NCBI GenBank assembly: GCA_937877075.1
Contig: CALEGD010000121.1
Coordinates: 1 to 39,628, forward strand
Reading direction: 5' to 3'
From: an uncultured Acholeplasmatales bacterium
GTDB taxonomy: Bacteria > Bacillota_I > Bacilli_A > ML615J-28 > CAG-698
DNA: 39,628 bases
Position numbers and translations under genes: made by a program. Shown here piece after piece: positions 19,001-25,299 of the stretch; the first letter of the stretch is position 1, and every line of letters starts with the position of its first letter. The notes under the pieces were generated by a model. It did not search any database, was not told the origin of the DNA, and was given only the letters and a program-made list of their open reading frames with translations.

Positions 19001-19328
19001 TAAGGGTGGATGGCGACTTTATTCCAGTGGACCCGGGCTTTATCTTCGCCAACTTCTTAAAGGTTTTCTTGGAATCGGCAGTGTTGAAAATGAACTCTAT
19101 ATTGATCCCGTTCTACCGAAATCTTGTAATGGATTGAAATTAAATTTTCACTACAAGAACTCTGATTTAGAAATCACCTATGAAGTAATTGATGGAAGCG
19201 TTAAGTATGTATTGGTAAACGGAAAGAAAATAGAATGTAATACTGATTTAAGAAAATACCGGAGAAGTGGTGTGATCATTCCCGAGAGTTTTCTGGAAGA
19301 AAAAACAAAAATAATTGTGAGGATGTAA
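16050..19328 (+). CDS. GH94 1,2-beta-oligoglucan phosphorylase (SOGP type)
   Basis: 1092 aa, matching the length of characterised 1,2-beta-oligoglucan phosphorylases of Listeria and Lachnoclostridium (about 1,100 aa) rather than cellobiose phosphorylase (about 800). The C-terminal half is the GH94 (alpha/alpha)6 barrel: YGGGAWGTRDICQGP, GDWPQWFMFDAFGYIQ, and the YGGGDWDDTLQP block around Asp750-Asp753, where the family's proton donor Asp lies, then HPDGVRLMNTTVKY and AHIRYLEAMAKIGEAE. The N-terminal half is beta-sandwich. There is no signal peptide, so it works in the cytosol, releasing alpha-glucose 1-phosphate from sophorooligosaccharides. ATG 16050 lies 1 base after the glucanase stop. This gene is the main reason for assigning the operon to beta-1,2-glucan. 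Another GH94 specificity is possible but less likely given the GH144 partners. Confidence 0.85.
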   Translation: MQLNNQLEKLTILSDDISFEILPSGDIYSIKYQNESLNMYRANVLDGMLMNIYLRVRKNGKSSYTKLLGVDSPSRFRIGQKQMRYEGEFENVRYNVTFKISGLTWFWEVELSCEDHNTYGEIFYGQDVSLNGPWANEAYVCQYLDHRVEKTPNAYHIQTKQNQGPKFLLQQGSLTPTIAYGTDGFDFFGKEYKKDNLIQVLKEGNLPSQIYQYEFAYIALQTPEIKLDEPRKVLFYSNLNPNYQTKNSRVGVDELKNIYQNIKDEEIFNNLPKVERKISWQNTYPYHPFTVEELEMFPNKLFLEEEDKKLLSWFSESGTHYVTGDKEMYLERAHGNIITNQGMREIETPSLCSTNYIFGVFNSQICLGNTQFHRMISRNKTPLNILKVSGQRIFLKYQGEYRLLALPAVYEMNINASAWYYKVDDDIIKIEVGIPAFNHMVRLEFSSKKGRTYELILSEEVIMGEAEYLHPLKINLEGDWVDFYFDKSTMAYSRYPDYHYRAKIETDGKYQYYGDEIFFSDGKSRGNPLFSIKLSGSSFAYTIFGMTKDSSIVEKNLSEIKEEYKIVHRNNCRAFKLSIDSKNENYREIEKLNLLVPWYVHNALIHYSMPHGLEQYGGGAWGTRDICQGPAELFMAFDRFDLVRKVILKVYERQFYSTGDWPQWFMFDAFGYIQADSSHGDIIIWPLYLLSKYMVQTGDREILNLEVPYNSLTGEKTPKETIYQHVQKQIKNIKANFIEGTYLSGYGGGDWDDTLQPVKDESRTTMASSWTVALTIEALKNFLFTCDDEEEIRELLQNITRDYQKFFIKDGVPAGFIELKGKKVKHIVHPNDQITGIKYRLLSFNRGFISEIFSEENIADYLDIIDQHLMHPDGVRLMNTTVKYQGGDPQIFMRAETATNFGREIGLQYVHAHIRYLEAMAKIGEAERLFKGLKVINPILIKENVRNACTRQSNVYFSSSDGAFLNRYEADQNFDKLRTGEVSVKGGWRLYSSGPGLYLRQLLKGFLGIGSVENELYIDPVLPKSCNGLKLNFHYKNSDLEITYEVIDGSVKYVLVNGKKIECNTDLRKYRRSGVIIPESFLEEKTKIIVRM

Positions 19329-19330
19329 AG

Positions 19331-21331
19331 ATGATTAATCTTCAAAAAATGATAAAAAAAATGAGCATTTCAGAAAAGATCGGACAATTAAACCTCGTTT
19401 CCTACCGAGAAGAGCTATTAGAACCTGTTCGAAGGGGAGAAGTGGGTGCGGTTTTAAATATCCGAGATGCTGATGCGATTAAAAAACTTCAAGAAGCAGC
19501 TCTTTTATCCCCTCATAAAATTCCTCTCTTAATTGGTGATGATGTGATCCACGGCTTTAGTACAACCTTTCCAGTTCCGCTTTCGGAAGCTTGCAGTTTT
19601 AATCCGGATTTAATGGAAGCATCATCTTTTTATTCGATGCTTGAAGCTCGGGAAGCCGGAATCAATTGGATATTCGCACCGATGTTAGATCTGACCAACG
19701 ACCCCCGATGGGGAAGAATTATGGAAACGGGTGGAGAGGATCCTTACCTAAACAGTATCATGGCGAAAAGTCGTGTTAAAGGATTTCAAAAAGAAGGTGA
19801 CGGTAGGATAACCGCCGCTTGTGCTAAACATTATTTAGGTTATGGAGCAGTGGAAGCAGGTCTTGATTATGCTACATCGGACTTTTCCGAAACTAAGATG
19901 AGAAATTATTATTTACCGCCATTTAAAGCCGCAATTGAAGCCGGCGTGATGAGCGTCATGAGCGCTTTTACTACTTTCAATAATCTTCCGGTAACGATGA
20001 ATCACTATCTTCTTAATGATGTCCTTAGAAAAGAATGTGGTTTTGGGGGGCCGGTTGTAAGTGACTGGCAGGCTATAAAACAATTAATGAATTTTAAAAT
20101 TGCCTCATCGGAAAAGGAAGCTGCAAATTTAGCTATTGAGGCGGGGATTGATATTGACTTGCATGGACGAGTTTATTCTAAATATCTAGAAGAACTGCTT
20201 ATTGAAAAACCGGAGTTAATTGATTTAATAGACCAAGCAGTATATAGGATTTTAAATATGAAAGTACAAATGGGTTTGTTTAGTGATCCTTTTCCGAAAA
20301 GAAATCCAGTCTCAACTGAAGAAATCAGAAAGCAAGCCCGAAAAAGTGCCGATGAATCGATAATTCTCTTTAAAAACGAGGATAAGATTCTTCCACTAGC
20401 CAAGGATGCAAATATCTTGGTAACCGGCCTTTTCCTAAATGACCGTGATATTCATCTTGGTGCTTGGAGTTGTAATGGCCGTGCGGAAAATGTTGTTAAT
20501 ATCCGGGAAGGGATAGAAAAGAGATTTGAAAAGGCCGATTTCTATGAAATATTAGATATTGGGAAAACTAATTGGGAAGAACTCAAAAGACAGGCGTTGA
20601 ATAAAGATTATATTATCGTCGTACTTGGGGAACCAAGATATTTAAGTGGTGAAAACAATTGCCGCCTTAGCCTAAACCTTCCCCTAAACCAAGAAGCTTT
20701 AATAGACTTTTTGTCTGATCTTAATATTCCTTTAATCGGTATTATTTCTTCAGGACGTCCGTTAATTATTGAAAATGTTGAGAAAAAGGTTAAGGCATTA
20801 CTTTGGAATTTTCATCTAGGATGTGAAGCCGGAAACAGCCTTGCTGCTTGTTTATTGGGAGAAGTCAATCCAAGTGCAAAAACTGCGGTTACATTCCCAA
20901 AAAAATTCGGTCAAATACCGATCTATTATAACCGTTACCCCTATGGTAGACCGGATATCGTCCGTTATATGGACGGAGATCTAGATCCACTCTATCCATT
21001 TGGTTATGGTTTGTCTTACTCCGAATTTACCTATCACGATTTTAATCCTATTCTTAAAGGAAATAAATTATTTATTGAATTTGAAATTGAAAATATTTCG
21101 GAATTTGACGGAAAAGAAGTTGTACAGATATATGTAATTCCCGAGGTAATAAAAAGTCTTGTTCCGGAAAAACAATTAATTGCTTTTAAAAAAACAAATC
21201 TAAAAGCTAAATCCAAAGCATGCATAAATATGGAAATAGACCTTGATTTAAGTAATTATCGGTCAGGAATTACAATTATGGTCGGATCTTCATCTAAATC
21301 AGTAACCTCAAAATACCTTCCTCTCCAATAA
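19331..21331 (+). CDS. GH3 beta-glucosidase, cytosolic
   Basis: 666 aa with the usual GH3 layout: an N-terminal barrel (WIFAPMLDLTNDPRWGRIME, GGEDPYL, ACAKHYLGYGAVEAGLDY), the nucleophile block GPVVSDWQAI with Asp245, the second alpha/beta domain from about residue 335 (ADESIILFKNEDKILPLA), and a C-terminal fibronectin III-like domain (ISEFDGKEVVQIYV). No signal peptide is present. It starts 2 bases after the phosphorylase stop. In Listeria innocua a GH3 beta-glucosidase encoded next to the 1,2-beta-oligoglucan phosphorylase acts on sophorose and short beta-1,2-glucans, and the same role is inferred here. It is the last gene of the operon and is followed at once by a 20-bp terminator hairpin that even includes its stop codon. 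Confidence 0.88.
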   Translation: MINLQKMIKKMSISEKIGQLNLVSYREELLEPVRRGEVGAVLNIRDADAIKKLQEAALLSPHKIPLLIGDDVIHGFSTTFPVPLSEACSFNPDLMEASSFYSMLEAREAGINWIFAPMLDLTNDPRWGRIMETGGEDPYLNSIMAKSRVKGFQKEGDGRITAACAKHYLGYGAVEAGLDYATSDFSETKMRNYYLPPFKAAIEAGVMSVMSAFTTFNNLPVTMNHYLLNDVLRKECGFGGPVVSDWQAIKQLMNFKIASSEKEAANLAIEAGIDIDLHGRVYSKYLEELLIEKPELIDLIDQAVYRILNMKVQMGLFSDPFPKRNPVSTEEIRKQARKSADESIILFKNEDKILPLAKDANILVTGLFLNDRDIHLGAWSCNGRAENVVNIREGIEKRFEKADFYEILDIGKTNWEELKRQALNKDYIIVVLGEPRYLSGENNCRLSLNLPLNQEALIDFLSDLNIPLIGIISSGRPLIIENVEKKVKALLWNFHLGCEAGNSLAACLLGEVNPSAKTAVTFPKKFGQIPIYYNRYPYGRPDIVRYMDGDLDPLYPFGYGLSYSEFTYHDFNPILKGNKLFIEFEIENISEFDGKEVVQIYVIPEVIKSLVPEKQLIAFKKTNLKAKSKACINMEIDLDLSNYRSGITIMVGSSSKSVTSKYLPLQ

Positions 21332-21367
21332 CAATAAGCCAAGCAATGCTTGGCTTATTGTTATTGG
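21325..21367. terminator. Bidirectional terminator between convergent genes
   Basis: A perfect 20-bp inverted repeat (21325-21344 with 21348-21367) closes on a 3-base AAT loop. The left arm contains the GH3 stop codon and the right arm ends 2 bases from the end of the minus-strand aldolase gene. With T-rich stretches on both strands it should stop transcription from both sides and isolates the glucan operon. Confidence 0.85.
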
Positions 21368-21369
21368 TA

Positions 21370-22398
21370 TTATAAAAGTTTTTTTAAATCTTCAAGAAAT
21401 CTGTAGATAGCTTCTTCATTTGTAGCCCAGGATGTAACAAGCCTGATGGTAGTATTATCATCATGTTCTTCCCAAATCTCAAAATCATATGATTTTCTGA
21501 GCTTTTCTACAAGGATCCGACTTAGTGTAATGAATTGTTGGTTGGTCGGCGAATCATAGGCTAGTTTTACTTTTAGGTCTTTTAATCCCATTTTTAAGAT
21601 ATTTGCCATTTTATTTGCCTGGGCTGCTAAGCGGAAAAATAAATCATTTTGAAACAAAGCTTCAAATTGTATTCCAACTAGGTAACCTTTCGCAAGCATA
21701 CCACCGTTTTGTTTGAGAGTATTTCGGAATCTCGTTTTCAAATTGTCATTTACAATCACTAAAGCTTCACCGATCATGGCCCCGTTTTTTGTTCCACCGA
21801 TGTAGAAGACATCAGAATAACGAGCTATATCAGAAAGTGATAAATCATTTTCCTCTGACTTTAGGGCTACTCCGAGTCGAGCTCCGTCAATAAATAGTAA
21901 AAGTCCGAGTTTCTTGCATGTTTCTGAAATTGCTTCAAGTTCGCATTTTCTATAGATGGTTCCAATTTCGGTAGAATTGGATATATAAACCATCCTTGGA
22001 ACTACCATATGTTCATCTTTATGACTTTTATAAACAAAGTTAATTTCTTCGGGGGTTATTTTCCCTTCTTTTCCGGGAACTGTCAGCACTTTATGTCCAT
22101 TTGCTTCGATTGCTCCGGATTCATGAACATTGATATGGCCACTTTCGACGGATATTACCGCTTCATAAGGTTTTAGGCTGTGAGCTATGACAATTTTATT
22201 ACAACTTGTTCCACCAACAAGAAAATGTATTTCAACATTTAAGTCTTGACCAAGATGTTTTTTAATATATTTTCGGGCAAGTTCACAATGTTTGTCTAGT
22301 CCATAACCGAGGTTTTGCTCGGATGCGGACTTAATCATCAAATCCAGAATATCTTTATGAACAAGTTCGCTATAATCATTTCGGAAACTATACATCAT
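21370..22398 (-). CDS. Threonine aldolase family PLP enzyme
   Basis: 342 aa, fold-type I aminotransferase-like beta-eliminating lyase (PF01212), the low-specificity L-threonine aldolase group, which splits L-threonine or allo-threonine into glycine and acetaldehyde in the cytosol. The typical start YSFRNDYSELVHKDIL is present, the PLP-binding lysine is Lys204 in YIGGTKNGAMIGEALV, and LLFIDGARLGVAL holds the cofactor Asp. The ribosome binding site GAAGG lies 5 bases before the ATG; a second ATG one codon in is equally possible. It converges on the glucan operon and shares its terminator; no functional link to glucan use is apparent. The family is certain; exact substrate is not. Confidence 0.88.
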   Translation of the reverse strand: MMYSFRNDYSELVHKDILDLMIKSASEQNLGYGLDKHCELARKYIKKHLGQDLNVEIHFLVGGTSCNKIVIAHSLKPYEAVISVESGHINVHESGAIEANGHKVLTVPGKEGKITPEEINFVYKSHKDEHMVVPRMVYISNSTEIGTIYRKCELEAISETCKKLGLLLFIDGARLGVALKSEENDLSLSDIARYSDVFYIGGTKNGAMIGEALVIVNDNLKTRFRNTLKQNGGMLAKGYLVGIQFEALFQNDLFFRLAAQANKMANILKMGLKDLKVKLAYDSPTNQQFITLSRILVEKLRKSYDFEIWEEHDDNTTIRLVTSWATNEEAIYRFLEDLKKLL

Positions 22399-22418
22399 AT
22401 TACCTTCTTTCTAAATAG

Positions 22419-22447
22419 ATTATATCAAAAATGAAAAGCTTTGTGAA
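22419..22447 (-). promoter_or_regulatory. Promoter of the threonine aldolase gene
   Basis: Read on the minus strand, TTCACA (22442-22447) and a perfect TATAAT (22419-22424) are separated by 17 bases and lie about 20 bases upstream of the aldolase start. The close spacing to the ribosome binding site implies a short leader. Confidence 0.7.
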
Positions 22448-22471
22448 GAATATCATGGGGAAAAGGGTGAA

Positions 22472-22500
22472 TTTACAAAAATCTAAAAATATGTTATAAT
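22472..22500 (+). promoter_or_regulatory. Promoter of the MATE gene
   Basis: TTTACA (22472-22477), a 17-base spacer and TATAAT (22495-22500), preceded by TG in the extended -10 position (TGTTATAAT). It faces the MATE gene and is divergent from the aldolase promoter only 25 bases away. The leader to the MATE start would be roughly 95-115 bases. Confidence 0.8.
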
Positions 22501-22601
22501 AATTAAACATTATTCTGGATGATATGAAAATTTCCTCTTAGAATATTTCTACTAATAGTACTTGAAATGGGATATTAAACTTATTTAATTTTTTATGGTC
22601 T

Positions 22602-24008
22602 ATGGAGAAGATGTGGCGTATGAAGTCAAGTGACGAAAAACATAGAAATTTTTTGTTAACAGGAAATGTCTTCAAAGTAATTCTTGTGATAGCGTTTCCA
22701 ATATTGCTTTACAATTTGTTTGGTTACCTTTATGTTCTTATTGACGCAATATTGGTTTCCGGTATTGATGATGTTTCTGTATCGGCGGTATTCTACTTTA
22801 ATCAAATAAAAAACGTTATAAGTTCTTTTGGTGTTGGAATTGCAATTGGCGGAAGTGTCCTTGTAGCTAAGGAATATGGAGCGAATAATTTAGAAAGAGC
22901 TAGAAAAATAGCTAATACATTGATGAAACTGGCAATAACTGTATCAATATTAGTAATTGTTATTATAATTCCTACCACACCCCTAATATACAAAATTACA
23001 AATACAACTTCAGATTTAAGGGAAGCGGGTGGAATGTACTTTATTGTACAAGTTATTTCAACTGGACTCATTGCGGTTAATAATGTTTACATAGGTATTG
23101 AAAAAGCCAAAGGAAGAACTAAACACATTTTTTATTTAAATATCATTTCTCTTATAATTAAATTTATTTTTACGTTTTTATTTTTGAAGGTTCTAAATTT
23201 AGGTTTAACTTATGTTGGAATTGCTACCCTCATATCTCAGTTATTCATTATGGTTTCGGCTTTTATTTTTTCATCATTAAAAAGCAATCCTTTAAGAATA
23301 AACCTTTTTGAAAAACAAACTTTATCGAGAAAAATAGCCAAAGATATCATATTGATTTCTTTACCTTTAGTAATTAGTAGATTTTTATTTAGTTTTGGAA
23401 AGGTGATCTTTAACTCGCTAAGTATTAAATACTATGATAGCTCTGTTATTGCAGCATTAGGATTAGCCGGAACAGTAGGGAATTTTGGACATAGTTTAAC
23501 AACCAGTGTTACCGATTCAGAAAGTTCGATCATTAGTCAAAATTTAGGAAATAAAAATTTAAAGCGTGCTTTCAAATTCGTAAAGGTAACTTTCTTAATT
23601 GTAGTGATTGTTTCAATTTTTTCCATTTCTATTTTAATTATGAATCAAGATTTCTTAATAAATCTCTTTAATTTTGATAATATTGAAAACTTTGCACTTG
23701 TAAAAACAATGTTTAAATATGAAGTTTATTCTATACTAACCTGTGGAATAGGTGAAGTATGTTTAGGATGTTTAAATGGATTCAGATATACAAAAGCATC
23801 ATTATACGTTAATCTAGCTAGATTATTTGTATTCCGTTTACCGGTCCTCTACATTTTATATAAGTTTTTCCATTATGGACCTGAAGCAGTAGGAATGACC
23901 ATGCTTATAAGTAATATATCTTTCTGTTTGGTTGCCATATTACTAGTTATTATCTTCTATTTTAAAAACATTTATAAAAAAGACTTTCAAGATTATTATT
24001 CAATATAA
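22602..24008 (+). CDS. MATE family efflux transporter
   Basis: Up to 468 aa with about twelve membrane helices in two homologous halves, as in the MATE/MepA-like group of Na+ or H+ coupled multidrug exporters. Family marks include the first-helix start ILVIAFPILLYNLFGYLYVLIDAILVSG, given here only by its two ends FPILLYNL and VLIDAILVSG, the GVGIAIGGSVLVAKEYGANN loop and the paired SSIISQNLGNKNLKRAFKFV loop in the second half. The start may be ATG 22602 or, better placed behind GGAGAAG, ATG 22620 (MKSSDEKHRN). A strong extended -10 promoter lies upstream and a T-tailed hairpin follows, so it is a single-gene unit. The transported compound cannot be told from sequence. Confidence 0.9.
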   Translation: MEKMWRMKSSDEKHRNFLLTGNVFKVILVIAFPILLYNLFGYLYVLIDAILVSGIDDVSVSAVFYFNQIKNVISSFGVGIAIGGSVLVAKEYGANNLERARKIANTLMKLAITVSILVIVIIIPTTPLIYKITNTTSDLREAGGMYFIVQVISTGLIAVNNVYIGIEKAKGRTKHIFYLNIISLIIKFIFTFLFLKVLNLGLTYVGIATLISQLFIMVSAFIFSSLKSNPLRINLFEKQTLSRKIAKDIILISLPLVISRFLFSFGKVIFNSLSIKYYDSSVIAALGLAGTVGNFGHSLTTSVTDSESSIISQNLGNKNLKRAFKFVKVTFLIVVIVSIFSISILIMNQDFLINLFNFDNIENFALVKTMFKYEVYSILTCGIGEVCLGCLNGFRYTKASLYVNLARLFVFRLPVLYILYKFFHYGPEAVGMTMLISNISFCLVAILLVIIFYFKNIYKKDFQDYYSI

Positions 24009-24033
24009 ATAATAAACTTCTTACCACAAATAT

Positions 24034-24071
24034 AAGGCTAGGTCCTATTTAGCACGGGATCTAGCTTTTTT
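24034..24071 (+). terminator. Terminator of the MATE gene
   Basis: An 11-bp stem with one or two G-U pairs (24035-24045 with 24057-24067) and an 11-base loop runs into a short T-tract, 26 bases after the MATE stop codon. Confidence 0.7.
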
Positions 24072-24170
24072 ATAAGATTGTTAATTATATGAGATTAAAA
24101 ATGTTTCTTTCATGAATAGATTAAAGGTCTTTTATTTGATTTACTTAGTTTTCAAATGAGGAAAATTCAA

Positions 24171-24199
24171 TTTACAATAATATGAAAATATGCTATAAT
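24171..24199 (+). promoter_or_regulatory. Promoter of tRNA-Ser
   Basis: TTTACA (24171-24176), 17-base spacer, and TATAAT (24194-24199) with an extended TGC before it. It ends 16 bases before the mature tRNA 5' end. It is nearly the same as the MATE promoter, including the AAAATATG run before the -10 box. Confidence 0.82.
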
Positions 24200-24215
24200 T
24201 ATTAAGAATTAATTT

Positions 24216-24306
24216 GGAGGAGTACCCAAGCGGCTGAAGGGGCTGGTCTCGAAAACCGGTAGGTCGTGTAAGCGGCGCAGGGGTTCAAATCCCCTCTCCT
24301 CCGCCA
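24216..24306 (+). tRNA. tRNA-Ser (anticodon CGA)
   Basis: 91 bases including an encoded CCA end. The 7-bp acceptor stem pairs 24216-24222 with 24296-24302; discriminator G and CCA follow. The anticodon stem CTGGT/ACCGG encloses the loop CTCGAAA with anticodon CGA (reads UCG). A long variable arm (GTCGTGTAAGCGGC region) marks a class II tRNA, as needed for serine, and the T-arm carries GGTTCAAATCC. A decayed transposase begins almost at the 3' end, so this tRNA may have served as an integration point for the island to its right. Confidence 0.96.
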
Positions 24307-24326
24307 TATTAGAACGATATGTTTGA

Positions 24327-24692
24327 TATAATAAATCTGTATTATGTTGTTTTGCACGAATTGATGAATGGAAAGAAATGGATTCGTTCGCGAAACATAA
24401 TGAAGACTCATTTCAAAAGTTATTAAATATGGATACTTAAATACCATCACATGATTCACTAGAAGATGTTATAGCAATCATAAAACCTCAGGAATTAATA
24501 AATATGCTAGTTCCTCTTTTTGTGAAGGTTGTTGATAACGGTATAAAGTTATTAGATGTTGAAAATGAACCGATTTATAAAGATAATGATACAACTATAA
24601 GTGATATTTTAGCCTTTGATGGGAAAGTTATTAGGTCGGTGCTAGAGGATGATCCGAATCATTTTACATGGCCGTTTTGTTTTACTTTGTAG
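24327..24692 (+). pseudogene. ISAs1-family transposase, N-terminal remnant
   Basis: One frame from 24327 to TAG 24692 matches the N-terminal part (PF13808-type) of ISAs1/H-repeat transposases: FARIDEWKEMDSFAKHNED, then IPSHDSLEDVIAIIKPQEL, then ILAFDGKVIRS, which is the conserved region leading to the first catalytic Asp. A TAA stop interrupts the frame at 24438-24440, just before IPSHDS, and the protein ends right after the DGK block, so most of the catalytic domain is missing. No start codon with binding site is seen. The element is dead. Its position about 20 bases after tRNA-Ser suggests past insertion activity at the left edge of the defence island. Confidence 0.75.
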
Positions 24693-25050
24693 CACTGTTT
24701 AGATAATCACCATGAAAGTTGAACAAGCATTTCAATTCAGTTTGCTAGAACTTTTTATTTCTACGATTGTCTTTTGAATATATAATCATCGGTTCCAATT
24801 CTCTTTTTAAACATTCCAATTTTTTCCAAAATATGCTATAATCCCATTAGAGAATGCATGAAGTAGTTATATTTTATACAAGATTAAGGATAAGGAGATA
24901 GGGTTGTTAGAACATGGAGGGATGAGTTTATTAAAAAGGGAGATTCAGTGATTTGAACAATTATTCCTAGATTTAATTGATTAAAGTAAATTAGAAAAAC
25001 TTCTCTTTCTTATAATTTGAATTCATTCATAAACTTCCATTAAATAAATA
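24693..25050. other. Gene-free stretch with a possible orphan promoter
   Basis: No gene of normal length is seen. An extended -10 box (TGCTATAAT, -10 at 24837-24842) with a poor -35 (TTCCAA, 24814-24819) copies the AAAATATGCTATAAT string of the tRNA promoter. About 55 bases on, AAGGAG precedes a TTG that would encode only 15 residues (starting LLEHGGMSLLK). It may be the start of a lost gene. Confidence 0.35.
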
Positions 25051-25299
25051 ATGGAAAAGCCATTTCATCTTTATACGAACAATGTCGGTAAAGAATGTGA
25101 TAATATAACTAGCGCATTTTTAGTTTGGTTTATAATTTTCTATACAAAAAACTGAAGAACAAGAACTTCGGTTTATAATTGTTCCTATTTAGAAGATATT
25201 CATAAGAAGCATAGTCCTAATATTAATGAATCAATCAAATTTAAGAAACGAACAGATTATCAAAGAACTTTAATAGTATTTAGAAAGAGGAATATATGA
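25051..25299 (+). pseudogene. Small decayed gene ahead of the DUF2075 gene
   Basis: One frame starts at ATG 25051 (MEKPFHLYTNNVGKEC...), meets TGA at 25153-25155, and stays open in the same frame afterwards (VYNCSYLEDIHKKHSPNI ... LIVFRKRNI) to TGA 25297-25299. Its final stop overlaps the next start codon as ATGA, the usual coupled-gene junction, which suggests that a functional upstream partner gene once existed here. I do not recognise the protein. No ribosome binding site is obvious at its start, and the single nonsense codon could also be a sequencing error. Confidence 0.35.

Noticed and set aside
24202..24459. Minus-strand reading frame of 85 codons
   Set aside because: It runs antisense across the whole tRNA-Ser gene and the transposase remnant; its internal part is just the complement of the tRNA.
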